A stretch of 64,000 bases of DNA from Carex sylvatica (taxonomy: Eukaryota > Streptophyta > Magnoliopsida > Poales > Cyperaceae). The notes beneath the pieces are model-generated. The model searched no databases, was not told the origin of the DNA, and worked only from the letters and a program-made list of their open reading frames with translations. The position numbers and the translations under genes are program-made. The stretch lies in assembly GCA_964058845.1 (NCBI GenBank), contig CAXKVR010000147.1, positions 62,001-126,000 on the forward strand, given 5' to 3'. Positions 23,420 to 36,046 of the stretch are shown in pieces. Each line of letters starts with the position of its first letter. The stretch's first letter is position 1.

Positions 23420-24380
23420 CACCAAATATGATATATTGTAACAACACATTGCAACTAATAAACTAATTAGTTGCAATAAATTAATAATATTGCTACTAAA
23501 TTAATTAGTTGTAATAAAATATATTTATTGTAACAAAATAATTATTATTGCAACAAAATTCAGTGGTTGTCTGAAAAAAATTATTGCAACCAATACAGCT
23601 GTTATCGCAACATCTATCTTCGTTGCTGAGTGCCTCCAGGTCACGTATGTTTGAACGTGTAGTAAAATTTTAACTTTGAGAGGGTAAAGATGCAAAACAA
23701 CCTTCTGTCTCCTCTACCGCTCACCTCCATTTCTTCATCTTCTCCTTGCATGACAATTCTAAAAATTAACCAGCTACTCTCCTCCTTCGCCACCTCATTC
23801 AAGAGTCTTCCTCTTCCGCTCACCTCCCCTTCTCCCTCTTCTGATTGTCTCCTCCCCTTCTCCTCCTCCGCTCACCTCTTTTCCGTTCTTCTCCTCCGCT
23901 TATCTTCATCCCACCATCCACTATTCCCAAAACCTTATGTCCTCCTTCGGCATATTCATCCACGCTTTCCCTGGGCTCTATTAACAAGGTACGCACTTTC
24001 ACCTAAAATCAGCGTATTCAATTTGTGCAACACCTTATTGCAATTGAAAAGAAAATCAATGCAATAAATTAACGATGTTGCCACGATTGTAGTTGGTTGC
24101 GATAAATTTGAACTATTGCTACCGATTAATTCAATTCCCACGAAATTAATTGGTTGCCCGAAATTAATTGGTATTGCCCCAAATTTTAACTGTTGCTACA
24201 AAATTAATTGGTATTGCAGCCAAGAAATACTCCAGGACTGCCTACATGGAATTGATGACAATGGCAGTGGCCCCTGTGGAAGGGAAGGGAGGAGTAGAAG
24301 CGGCGGATCAGGGAGGAACTCCAGTTACGGCAAAAACAGTTGCAAGAACTCTGTCTTGCGGTGCTAGCTGAGTGCGTGTA
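23420..24380. mobile_element. CACTA-like segment with TTGCAAC-type repeats flanking a possibly captured fragment
   Basis: Both 23430-23610 and 24020-24225 contain repeated variants of AATTAGTTGCAATAAA and TTGCAACAAAATTAAT, a subterminal-repeat style seen in several plant CACTA elements. Between them, 23640-24000 is purine/pyrimidine-skewed and GC-richer. At 24220-24370 an exon-like frame (SRTAYMELMTMAVAPVEGKG) ends in a stop. I recognise no family in that frame. No CACTA termini or target duplication were found. Confidence 0.35.
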
Positions 24381-25259
24381 CTAGGTACGAAGTCTATCAA
24401 GTTATTTAAAGAAGAGATTTATTAAAAGATTTAGTATTGAGCTGATTTGGGAAGGAGTTTGAGGGAACAATGGTAAAGTTTTTATCATTTCTGTCACAAA
24501 GTATCTAGATGATTGGGTGACAACATTGTTTGTTAATTGACTCAAAAGGGTCAATTAGTTGTATTGATTATGAACCGACAAAACCATGCTAGCAACACAA
24601 GTACCAGTATTTGCTCGTTGGTACATACTGTATTGTTTAGGGCTTTATGGTTGTCTTTGATATCTGCCGATCTAAACTCAAGAAGTTTAGAAATAATATA
24701 CCTTTTTTTTTTTGTAAAAGTTCATGTTGATTAGTGTGATATTTTGAAATAGCTGCTACTTCTTTTTGTTTACAACTGCAAAATAGCTTCTATCAGTTTT
24801 TCAAAAAAAAAAAAAAAAGATAAGTGCAAATATAATAACTATTGGGTGTTATGTGTAGATACTGTACAATTACTAGTTCTGATTTGCAAAAGGATCCATT
24901 AACTTTTCTTATTCTTACTATTTTTATTATCAAACTTTTTGAAACTTAAATTATTTATAGACAAAAAATTAATTGGGTGTTTTAATTAAGTTATGACAAA
25001 ATTGCCAATACATAAGTTGTTGCTAACACAAATCCTCAGTTCTTAGGGGCGGAATTGTCATTTGCTTGAAGTATAATACACAATCAAAATTGTTGCTTAT
25101 TTTTAAAAATAAATATTGTATAATCTATGTACTTTTATAGGAAAAATGGATTGGGAGGGTTATTAGCAACCTTCCAACTGTAAAATAATTAAAATGACAT
25201 GTGCTGTGAAAGTAGATATATTGTCTTTGCAGTCATTGTATTATGATTTCCAATACCTT
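24381..25259. other. Intergenic DNA
   Basis: AT-rich, short frames only, no family resemblance. Confidence 0.5.
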
Positions 25260-25388
25260 TGCTCAAGTAATAACAAATCCGAACAAGTGACAGTGAATCA
25301 TATGTTGTTCCATTGCAGCCGGTCACGTGTGGTGTGGTACGTATCCCCACTGGGCTTGCGAACTGATGTTATCCAATGTCCTTTTTAG
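25260..25388 (+). pseudogene. LINE zinc-binding reverse-transcriptase (zf-RVT) fragment
   Basis: The frame reads CSSNNKSEQVTVNHMLFHCS followed by RSRVVWYVSPLGLRTDVI. The order H-x2-FHC-x4-VVW-SPLGLR is characteristic of the plant zf-RVT domain at the end of non-LTR reverse transcriptases. The first Cys pair is degenerate (one Cys left) and no reverse transcriptase core is found nearby. Confidence 0.65.
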
Positions 25389-28300
25389 GTATGTAATCTA
25401 TTTATTTTATCATTTTATGTAGTTGTGTTGAATTATTAATAGAAATATATATGTAGATTAATAAAAAATGTTAATAAATACAAAATTAGTTTCACTTATA
25501 ATTCATGTGCTGAATAATTTGTTAAAAAGGTCAAATTTAGCATTGGATAGTGTACTGTTTCAGATTTTTTTTTTTTTTTTTTTTTTTTGTAATATGGGTA
25601 ATCTAAGTGGTTGAAAATTGATGTACTTAATGGGTGGCTTAAAATTGGTGTAGATGCATACACCGTAGCAAATCAAGGTTGTTTAGAAAACTGAAGAGTA
25701 GATTTGGTATTTTAATGATTTGTACATGGATAAGAGGTTATTTTTAAGGAAATAACTTACTCTGTGCTTCAGACAGGCGTACTGGAAGGGAGCGAAGGGT
25801 AAGGCTAGGAAAAAAACGAAATGTTATATGCTCTGTAAAATAAAATCAGAAGAGAGGGAATGGAAGAGAGCATGACTTCATTACTCGAGTGTCACCTCAA
25901 AATCGGGGTGTAGCTGAGGGTAATAAGGGCCCACCGGCGGATATATAAATTATACCGTTTTCTTTTCACGCCTCTTTACTTCTGTTATTTTGTTTTCCTC
26001 CCAAAAGCAGACGAAAACTTGGTGGATTATACTGATTGTTTATCTCTTCTTTTTTTTTCTATTGTAGAAAGCAAGTTCTGTTGTGAACTTGACTGCAAGA
26101 GATAGTGAAAAACCAAGAACGAAGAGACAGGTTTGTGGCTCGTTGTCAGATGAGAAAAGAGATATGTCAATCTCTAACCATGTGGTGATGTACTGGCCTT
26201 GAGAAAGCACAAACAGTTAGTTTTCTGAATTTGCAAACAACACTCCAATACTAGAACATTAAGTTGCATGAATATCTAAGTTGTACCTGGCTTCTGCATC
26301 TTGAAGAAACCAAATCACATTCTAACCAATACATGCAAACTCAGAACAATATTGAAGTTCTCATTTGTTTTAATTTTTGCTGAGTTATGTTTTTGTTTTG
26401 GAAGGTGGGGGTGTCTTATTACAACAATGGGCAAAATTGTCAATAGTTTGGTACTGATACTAACCTTGGTCTAATACAACAAAATTAACCAGTAGAATAG
26501 AATTGGCAACCAACCATTTGTAGGTACTAGATACCAAAGTTGTCAAAATATAAATTCACACCCATGGACCCATCCACATAAATCTGTTGGAAGGAAGCGG
26601 GGGCGTTCTGATGCCCATTGGACCAACATCTAGACCGTTCAATAGAGCTTGGAGATCCATGCAACGAGACCTCAAACCCACTAACGGAGTGCTTCCATTA
26701 ATAGTCCGTCACCCCTCTTTTCTTTTATTTTGTTTTGAGAGATCAGTGCCCCTTCGCCTGCTCTCTGTATCTGAGATAAGTTAGACCAGTCACTGGATTT
26801 TTAGCAACATGAGAAAAGAAATTAATGAATTGATTGGATCGAAATTAAATTCTCATGAACTATGATTTGCAGCCTTGAAGCTCTCAGTGATGCCTCAGCA
26901 ATTAAAAGCCCCCCTGCACCAAAAATATAAGCAAATGTGAGCTGATCATGTTTCATTTGAAGCTCTGAGTGATGCCTTAAGGGACTTCATAGAACCTAAA
27001 GCAAACAAAAATTATCTAGGAAAAAAGGGGTTATCACATAGGTTTACAAGAGCATTATGGCACAGTGCTATCTAGTCTTCCCTTCCAAAATATGATTCAA
27101 AGAAATGTGTTCAGTTTGACCTACAATATTATGGAATACATACAAGTGTTCTATCAAGTAATTTGCCATGCCCTTGCAACACATTTTCTTCATTACTGAC
27201 TTATTAGAAAAATGAAGAACGGAACCAATACCATTATGGGCACAACTGGGCTGATTCCAGTGCAAATCAGGTGCAACCTATGTGCAATACATTGGTACAG
27301 AGTACTGCATACAAAAGACTTAATATTTATTTGTAAATTGTAATATTATATTCAGTTTTGTTTTCAGCTCTTTGGCCTAATGTGATGATTAAGATCAGAA
27401 ATTGTAAAAACTCCTTTTTACTGATATAAGGGCAAAAGAGTTGTATTTAAATAAAATATAAGATAGAATCAAAACTTAACGCAGGACCTGCATTACCTCT
27501 GTGTATATATCTGGTGCAAGTGAATGTGCTTATATTCTCTCCTCCCTTATCCTCCCCTTCCCTCCCTTTCCCTCCCCTTCCTTTACAAAGCTCTAGAGCA
27601 TTCTTAATTAATGTGGCTGCATTGCCCTTATTTTTCTTTTTGATCTTCTGTCTTTTCTGACTGTTTTTTTTCCTAGAAACTTTCTAAACCCAAAAAATCA
27701 CTACTACAGCTTGATTTAACCTTTTTTTTTTTTTTAATTTAGTTCTTTATCTTCCATTTCAATTCTTTTTTATTTCAGACCTAGTATCAGAAGGTCTTAG
27801 TGGCAGTATAACAAGCCTTTGATGGTTTGATCGGTTTCAATTCATGGCATGCCCTTTTGAATTCATTAAGGTATTTTATTAACAATTGGTTTGGTATAAG
27901 TTGCGTGCCTTATTTATTTTATTTTTTGCATGATTTAAAAATTGCAAGGAATGAGTAAACAGATATAATTTACTCTACTGCCAAAACTACAAAGCATGTG
28001 GCTGCTACAAATTGAATTTTTTCCCTTAGGTTACCATCTTTTTAAAGCACAGTATATGCAAACGTCTGGTACAGCTTGGTACCAGTTCGAACTCGGGTAT
28101 AAACACGATTAAAATTGTAATGCTTGTGTTTCTTTATAGCTTGATCCTGAAGTTGTTCAGACTGAGCTTTCAATCATCCTCATATCAGAGGCGTTTTTGT
28201 GGGGTCCATCTTGTCTGCATGGCACAAAGCACAAAACAACTTCAGATGGTTGTTGGGTCGAAGCTTGGGTTCAAATCTGAAATAGGAATAAACTGGAGAT

Positions 28301-29441
28301 AATTGTATTTATGAAATAAAAGGACGTTCGCCGACGAGTCCATTAATCTGAAATAGGAATACACTTGGCCATTTGTGTTGCCGATGTGGCAGACATTCCA
28401 TGATTTGCTATAGCATACCACCTGCCTATTGGGTTATTGGATCAGCTCCTACCTGGACCCGTTACTGTCTTAAAACGAGGTTTGTTGAGTTCTGTATTCC
28501 AAATCATGATGGTTTCATTATTGTTGAAATGAAATAATTTATTTTGTATAATATATTTTTTCCAATCAAGTGTATCCTGAAAATTCCACTGTTATTTCTT
28601 TTTTATATAGAATAATGATGGTTTTATTGTACTTAAATTACTTGCTTCTGGTGATATGCATATATAATGTAAAGATTATGTAAAACAAAACAAACAGTAC
28701 AGACTGTTATTAATCATTAATTGGCTTTCGGCTTACCTTTACTCTTAGAAAATATTATAATGGAAACTGAGCAATGAAAATACCGTTTTTTTTTATAGAA
28801 TAGTGATGATTTTTTTCTTTCTCAGAAATAGTTTTTAGCCCATGTTACTAAAAAAAAATTACCATTTAAAATATGCAACGTGGTAGACTTAGAAAGGTGA
28901 ATTATGAATGAATGCGCAAGTTTTGAGCTGCGTGAAGCGCCTCTGAAATATCTCATATTTTGCGCTGTTTCAGAAAAGTTACAACCGTTGAGATACATTC
29001 TGCACGCATCTCAAAGCTCAATTAATACTTGACCCGGGCGTCATCTCGAATAGTCACCGGACACGTCAGTCATATAAAGTATGAGATATCTCAGGATACG
29101 CACTCAGACGCGCCTCTCTCCTCTCTGTATAATAAGATAAAATAATAGATATGCCGGCGCTAAGTAAAAATGCCACGAAATGCTGTAGATTGGCAAAATC
29201 CTTTCTCACTCATTTCAGCAGGAACAATTCAATTTATTCAACTCAGGTCACCATTTACCCATTAGCAAAGTATAGCAAGAAGAATAAACCCTGAATTGGA
29301 TTAGGGAGGAAATCAAAGATGCACAAAATTCAGGAAGCACACAACGTGATACCTTAAATCATGGTATACAGATCAGCAACCAAATTCATTAAGTTTCAGT
29401 ATATAAGATCAAAAGCTTAATAAATCAAAGTCATCATCAAT
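25389..29441. other. Intergenic DNA with a poly(T) run, a C/T tract and exon-like scraps
   Basis: A poly(T) run lies at about 25566-25588 and a CCTCCCTTCC-type pyrimidine tract at 27536-27596. A short open stretch at 26067-26200, preceded by a TTTTCTATTGTAG acceptor-like word, has coding-like composition but no family I recognise. No supported gene. Confidence 0.45.
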
Positions 29442-30421
29442 TCAGTTTATTACTGATTTTTCCCTCCACATCACCAATTGAAATATTAATTGTTTCAATC
29501 GTACCTTAAATTTTTCTGTACCAAAATAGTAAATGAGATGCTTCCAATCATTCATACTGAGCTCTTCAGGCTTGTGATTGAGACGTTCTTCATCATTTGT
29601 ATATGCTCGGTAAGTAGCTGCTAGGTTGGAGCGCCAAGTTTTGTACCTTTGACCGGCAATTTTTAATATCTTTTGTTTGGTACTTACATTGTCTTTCAAG
29701 TCCCAATGATCTTGTAATTTGAAAAAATAGGAATTCATACCATCACTAGTGAATTTTTTGTACCAAAATACATTAGCATTTTTTTTTTTTTTTTGAGAAA
29801 CGTGGCAGATGCTGCTAATATGTATTAATACCACATAAATTACATTTGTTGTATCGTATGCCTGGCTTTTGCCCCACCCAACTTTAATTTAATAATATAC
29901 ATTCTAAGAACACATCTAAGAAAACATGGAGAATTCAACAGTCTGGTTCAAAACTTTGGACCATGTTTCGACTCCTGTGAGTGGAGCATGTTGTCGCATT
30001 TGAATAACTATTTCATCAATAAACGATCTCCTATGAACACCAATTGTGCCACCAAGTCTCGTAGAGAACTGAATCGGGAGCTTACCCGGTTTACTTGCAC
30101 GCCAATTTTTTGTTGCCTTGTGGCCCTTGACAACACCTCATACATTTCTTATATTTGCCATCAAACCTGCGAACGAAAAAATCAAGATTGTATTAGACAT
30201 ATTTATTGATAAATTAATAATTCCATATGCATATAAAATAGAGAATATATACCATTCCCTTCATCTTCTCCAATTCTGGCACGGCGTGCATGTGATGGCC
30301 AATTTTGTTGCAGCCATTTTTCAAAATCTGCAATCAATCGATATGATGGATGGTAAAAATTTGCATAACTAAATCTGATTTGACTGGAACATGCAACAAA
30401 CTGACATCTGACATGGACCAC
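29442..30421 (-). pseudogene. Transposase_24 (PTTA/En/Spm-type) gene remnant, three exon-like pieces
   Basis: Minus strand, 5' to 3'. An open piece at 30421-30250 ends in SHARRARIGEDEGN before a GTATAT donor. A second piece at about 30170-29920 reads FDGKYKKCM, then, one frame over, VVKGHKATKNWRASKPGKLP and GVHRRSFIDEIVIQMRQHAP. A third at 29834-29442 reads QRYKTWRSNLAATYRAYTND and MNDWKHLIYYFGTEKFK. The W-x2-LK-x-Y, N-D-E-E-R and WK-L-x2-YF-x-(S/T)EK pattern is that of the plant family Transposase_24, a CACTA-associated protein of unclear role. The single-base frame slip in piece two argues for decay. The first piece is assigned only by position. Confidence 0.55.
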
Positions 30422-31320
30422 AAAGGGTTTCTACATAGCAATTCGGAGGTTGATTATAAAAGAAATAAACTTTTTCATAACAAAAAATAAGAAGTGAATT
30501 CATTCTTACCGCTGAAATAGAGATTGAAAGAGAAGGGAAGGAACCTAAAAAAACAGATTGATTATGTTACCAACAGAGGACGCAGAGGAGTATATATTTC
30601 AATTGGTGGGAATAAGTAATAACTGCACATTAAATTCAAATTGGTGCGAATTTTAATTTGGCGCCGGAATATGATGATACGAATTGGTGCGAATTGTAAA
30701 ATTTAATTTGAAAGCAAAAATTTAGGTGCAGTTATTACATTCGCGCCAAATCAGATTGAGGAGTAATATTACCCATGGATTGGAAAATCGGCCGAGTCAG
30801 AACGGTATCGGTCGAGTCCGAGCCGAGTTTCGTCCGAATTTCACACCTATGCAATTTTTTCATCAAAACTCGATTGAATCGGGTTAACTCGGCCGAGTTA
30901 TCCGATTTTTGGTCCGAGTCAGGCCGAGTCAACCAATTTTTAGTTCGAGTTGAGCCGATTCTCTTCTACCTGGACCGATTTTGTTGATTTTTTGTCGATT
31001 TTAATTTTCTCGGTTTTCAAGTGGTTTTTTTATGAAGAAGAAAGGGTCTTCAGTCGCAAATGGGTATGGCGCACGTACACCGTCAGGATGAACCATGGTC
31101 TTCAGTTGCAAGTGGTTTTCTCAATTTTTGGGGCCCGTTGCTCAGCGACAGAGAAGGTAGGAAAAGAGAGGGTTTCTCATGCGTGGAAGGGAGAAGGAGA
31201 GGGATTTCAATTTTGAGAGAGGAGGGCCCGTCGGTCAGAGGAAGAAGGAGAGAGAGGTGTACTTGGTGGATCCCAAAATTTTATGCAATGGTGTTAATTC
31301 CTTTCTCCCATTAACTCAAA
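30422..31320. other. Spacer with CGAGTC-rich repeat
   Basis: 30785-30965 contains many CGAGTC/GACTCG/GGCCGAGT words, a pattern common in short plant repeats. 31180-31270 is purine-rich. No gene supported. Confidence 0.45.
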
Positions 31321-33227
31321 TCAATGCATCAAATGTTTTCAAAATTCGTGCTAGATTTATATCCAACAGATGAAACAATTCTAGAAATAATAGAGGTTCT
31401 AATGTGTTTATGAATTGGTTAAGTTAATTAGATCTCAAAGATCAAAGCATGAGATGGCCTGAGGATGCGTGTTAGATCCTTGATCAATGGTTTAAAAATT
31501 CTGAATCTAAATTAATTCGATCGCTTGATTTAAAAATCCATTTCTTTTATAAATTCAAATCGAAGTTTCGTAATTTTTTGCAATTAGATTTGTACGAATA
31601 TTTCGAACATTTATCTCTCAATTTTAAGATTCGAATAATTCTATATCAACTATATATAATTTATATCTTTATTTAATTAACTTCTACGATTCATGAATAA
31701 ACGGGATTTATAAAATTTTATATTATTATGCGCACAAATATTCGTATTTTTATAAATTTAATTAGATCTCAATATTATATATTTATTTACATGAATCGAT
31801 TTAATTTGGTTTATTTTCTTTCTTAAGTTTTACGATTGTAATGAATTTTTGATTTACTAGTTTACCAAATAGTTCTAATTTATTTATAGTGTTATATTTT
31901 ATTTTATTTTTAAATCTCTACTTTTTAAAGTACATAATTTCATAATTTATTTATATTTCAAAATTTTAGATTCGTTTTAAATCAGTCAAATAAATTCGAA
32001 CGATCGTTAATTAAATTAAAAAAATTATTTAAGCATAATGATCAATTTAATAAATTAATCATGTTTTAAAATTTCGGAATAAATCAATTACACCGAAATA
32101 AAATTAATTCAATGAGAAATTATTCCAAAGAAAATTTTAAGAATTCTTCAAGAAAAACGAAAAAGACCATTTGAAATTATATTGTAGCAAATTACAATAT
32201 ATAGTAGTCAAATGAATTAGAAAAAAAAATCGATAATTTTATTGGGACTTGATCGCTGACCAACTTTTATTAATAAATTAACTTTGTATATTATATTTAA
32301 TATATCGACATTTGGATTTATTTAGTAATTCATTTTATTAGTTGTCTTGTTATTTAAATAAATATGGTTATTAATATATTTCGACATATACATCAAATAG
32401 ATATGCTTGATTTTTTTCAAATCGTCCAGCTAGCTGGCATACAGTTGATATATCAAATTGATACCGAAATTCTATATATGTACAACTTCATTTTTGTAAT
32501 GAATAAGTTTATTTAGCAAAATGCAATTATCTTAATATGGTTGTTATACTAATAATTTATAAAAAAAAAATAAGTTTATATAGTTAAAATGCAATTGTTA
32601 TTATCATCAATTTATTTATATGACCAATTAAATTTCTTGATAAACACGAGAAAATTTTGTTCAAATAGTATGAAGTTCAATCAAGTTTGATACGCAAATT
32701 TTTTTTTGAGTTAAAACTTAAAAGCATATTTATGGTGACAATGTTTAATTTTGTTCAAATCGTAATTGATCCAATGCCACTAAATTTTAGCCATTTAATT
32801 TCAAATAGTTTGATATATAGTAAAATAATTTTAGAATCCGAGATATCATATATATATATATATATACATTAGATGAAATTTATATAATCTTAGAGACTCA
32901 ATTTGTCATTCAGGCGTTAGTTTTCTCCCTGTTCGAAGCGTGTCATAGACAAGTGGTGTCACAAAAGTGTCTACCGTGCCGTGTTTTATACGTACTAATT
33001 TCATAAAATTTTAGACACAACACTTATACGTCTTGAAATGACACGCTGTATTTTTGTTGTGCCATGTTATGCTATGTTCTTAGACATACGTATCAGTACT
33101 TGTGAATGACACATCATATTTTTACAATACACTAGGCGACGCTCAGAATATATTTTCCTAAAAATAACATTTCTTTTTAAGAACCGCTTATTTTGTTAAA
33201 TGCATGTTTAAACAAATAGTAAGTAAA
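31321..33227. other. Very AT-rich intergenic DNA
   Basis: No gene. (TA)n run at about 32848-32866. The 32220-32480 part is loosely similar to 35575-35740 (both contain ATAATTTTATTGG and ACTTGATCG), so these may be old copies of one repeat. Confidence 0.5.
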
Positions 33228-33330
33228 TTATACAAAACATAAAATTTGGTCTTCAAACATATTGTAATATAAAATTTATATTAAGCGGTTCGAATCCACT
33301 TTTTAGAATTTAAAAAATGGAGATAAAGAT
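33228..33330. mobile_element. Fragment of the (TA)n-associated MITE family
   Basis: Contains AAAATTTGGTCTTCAAACAT, then AAGCGGTTCGAATCCAC, matching the inner AAAATTTGGTCTCCAAGCAC ... AACGGTTCAGATCGAC arm of the complete elements at 58-59 kb. Diverged half-element. Confidence 0.55.
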
Positions 33331-33780
33331 ACGATGCATAATTGAGGTACAAAAATAAGGTGTCATTTTATATTTATTCTTATTAATATAATTTATATAA
33401 CTAATGTATTACATCTATTATCATAAGACTTTGTTAATATTTTGTTCCATGATTAAATATATTTTCAAAAAAAAAATTCATGATCATTGTTGTAGTACTA
33501 ACTACAAAAAATAAATTTTGCAAATAATATTATTGGCAATAATTCCACTTCCAATATAAAAATATCAAATTTAAAAATATTTATTACTCTTTTTTTTTTT
33601 TACCACTTGAACTTGATATATATCAAATTTAAATTTTCGAACTATTTATAAAAAAATATATACCACCGATCTATATTTTAATTTTTTTTAATGCTATAAA
33701 TAAAAACGCAGAAAAAACGTCTTGAAAATTAGACACACAAGATACGTACTTATTAATAAATACATGTTTTTGCTTTAAAT
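33331..33780. other. AT-rich intergenic DNA
   Basis: Poly(T) and A-rich runs, nothing recognised. Confidence 0.5.
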
Positions 33781-33792
33781 TGCCTGAGTAGC

Positions 33793-34324
33793 TAGGGGTG
33801 TTCATTGGGTCCGGTTTATTCGGTTTTAAACCGAATCGAATTAGTTCGGATCAAATGGTTTGGTTTTTTCAGTTTAATGGTTAGGTTCCGTTCAGTTTTA
33901 TTTTTAAAACCGGATTATAACTTCGGTTCGGTTTGGAAAATTTCAAAACCGAAATAATCGAACCGACTAAACCTTTATATATCATGAATTTGATCCGGAC
34001 CGCCTCAATTTATTTCTTGATACTCCGGTTTATTTCTTAATCAATTTCTTTAAATACTTCTGTTTATTTCTTAATATTTAATTTATTTCTTAATACCCAG
34101 TTTATTTCTTAATATAATTTGATTTATTATAAATAATTATTTTAAATAAACAAATTAATATATTTCGGTTTGAACCGAACAAACCGAAATAAAACTCTGG
34201 TTTGGTTCGGTTCGGTTTCAATGTTAATTCGGTTTGGTTCGGTTCTATTTTTAAAACTGAATTATAACTTTGGTTTGTCTAATTCGATTCAGTTTCAACC
34301 GAATCGAACTGATGAACACCTCTA
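33793..34324. mobile_element. 532-bp foldback element rich in CGGTTTGGTTCGG, with 9-bp flanking repeat
   Basis: The ends are TAGGGGTGTTCAT and its inverse ATGAACACCTCTA. Inside, GGTTCGGTTTGG-type words on the left are mirrored by CCGAACAAACCGAA on the right. TGCCTGAGT occurs at 33781-33789 and 34325-34333, a likely 9-bp target duplication with three extra bases (AGC) on the left. The length of the duplication suggests a Mutator-type mover; the TAGGGGTG end resembles hAT elements. The superfamily is undecided. Confidence 0.75.
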
Positions 34325-34384
34325 TGCCTGAGTTTAATCAAAACATGAAAGAATCAAAATTTCAAAATTCAATATTTTAGTTAA

Positions 34385-34545
34385 TTTTAATAATTAGTAT
34401 AATGTCGCATAATTTAGTATATTTTAGTATAATTAATATAATTTAGTATAATTAGCATAATTAAGTTTATTTTAGTATATTTTAGTATAATTAGCATAAT
34501 TTAGTATAATGTATTAAAATTTACTATAATCAGCATAATTTAGTT
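34385..34545. repeat. AT-rich degenerate tandem repeat (AGTATAATTTAGTATAATTAGCATAATT)
   Basis: Repeated variants of TTTAGTATA and ATTAGCATAATT run for about 160 bp, typical of an AT minisatellite. Confidence 0.8.
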
Positions 34546-34554
34546 TATTTTTTG

Positions 34555-35070
34555 GATACAAATATGGAAGGATACTAGATAGATACGGATTAAAATACAA
34601 TGTTGGTTTCGGAAGCTAATACAAATACGGATACAAATACTTATTTGTATCCACAACTTTTTATTTTTCGATATCTATTTGTGTGGATTCAGATACAAAA
34701 TAGAATAATTACTCGTATTCAATTATTAGTATATGTATTCGTATCTATAATTATTTATTCGTTTGTTTTATAATCTTATATTTTTATAGAGAAAATTATA
34801 CCGATATTTTGATGTGATTTTTATTTTCAAATGAAAAATTAATTTATCAAATAATATGTTTATTTTGTCACAATATTTAAATTAGGCATTCAAATTATAT
34901 ATGTGTTTGTATATGTTTAATATCTGATCCGTATTCCTATCCATTTAATATCTGATCCATATTCGTATTTATTTAAAATACGATATGTATCCGAATCTGG
35001 AAAAAAATAAATACATATATGATTTTACCACTATTCGATCCGCATATGATGTGTTTTCACCTCTACACGT
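34555..35070. repeat. GGATACAAATA-type dispersed repeat
   Basis: Words such as GGATACAAATA, GATACGGAT and their inverses (TATTTGTATCC, ATCCGTATTC) recur throughout, giving local hairpins. This suggests a foldback element without clean ends. No coding capacity. Confidence 0.45.
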
Positions 35071-35825
35071 GACATGTTAGGTAACTAATTTTTTTAACAT
35101 TGTTCCTTTATTTTACATTTAGAAATATTCTTGTATTTTTATGTGTTTTTATTTTTATTTTTTCTTCTTTGAACCAACTTAAAATCTGAAAAAAAAATCA
35201 ATTAAACATCACGTTTAATTGTTTAGATTTATTGTGCTTTTAATATGAAATAAACGATTGATTATGTTGCACCAAATTTTATGCACAGAATATTTTAATT
35301 ATTTACAATACATGTACAACTGTATTTATTTTTACTTTGGTGTAATTTGACACAGGACATTATCACTGTTATATTATATTTATTACAAATGATGATAAAC
35401 ATAATTATTTGACAAAATGGGAATGTCTACCTAATTTATACCAAATAAATTATAAGAATTTCAAGTGAAAAATTATTACATCGAATGAAAATTAGAACTC
35501 ATGTGAAATGATTTCAAACAAATTGTAGCTAATTCAATATATTTTCCAATAAAATAATAAAAATATATTTATAATTTTATTGGCACTTGAATACTTGATC
35601 GTTCACCAGCGGATTTTATTAGTTGTACCATTTTTTCTTTTTAATTAGTTGTCGTATTATCTATATAAATATAGTTACTAAAATTTGAAAATCTGCATTA
35701 AATATGTCACCTGGATGAATTCAATTTTGATTAACCGAAATATTATAAGTTAACGCGAAGTAGAGACGCGTCTCTCTCAAAAATATGGTTATCGCTGAAA
35801 GTTTTAGTTAATAAAAAAAAAAAAA
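35071..35825. other. AT-rich intergenic DNA
   Basis: No gene. Ends in a run of 14 A residues directly before the GC-rich island. Confidence 0.5.
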
Positions 35826-36046
35826 AGGCGAATTCGGCACCAGACCAAAACCCTCCCGCCATCAGACGCACCAGCCCAAAACCCTCTCCGCACCGATCCG
35901 ACCCATCTCTCTCTCTCGCCTCCGACCCAGCAGGCCAGCACAGACGCGCCCCCCCTCAGCCTCTCCACCCCCGCACAAACCAAAAACCCTCTCCGTCTTC
36001 CCTCTCCGCACCTCGCTCGCCGATCCTCTCCGCACCCGGCGCGCGT
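35826..36046 (+). other. GC-rich island, putative 5' UTR/first exon
   Basis: Sharp rise in GC, with C/T-rich CCCTCTCCGCACC repeats and no long plus-strand frame. It is followed by a donor-like GTAAGA at 36046. Composition fits a plant 5' UTR exon. It begins with GAATTCGGCACCAG straight after the A14 run. The gene it would belong to is not evident; a kinesin exon fragment follows 640 bp on. Confidence 0.4.

Noticed and set aside
23690..24067. 125-codon Ser/Leu/Pro-rich frame
   Set aside because: Produced by a C/T-rich low-complexity tract inside a transposon-like segment; the opposite strand is equally open.
28318..28360. GGACGTTCGCCGACGAGTCC, hammerhead-like
   Set aside because: Core reads CCGACGAG rather than CTGANGAG and stem II with GAAA is missing.
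33285..33310. GGTTCGAATCC, a perfect tRNA B-box word
   Set aside because: No A-box or acceptor pairing; it falls in a fragment of the MITE family, whose copies carry AACGGTTCAGATCGAC at this point.
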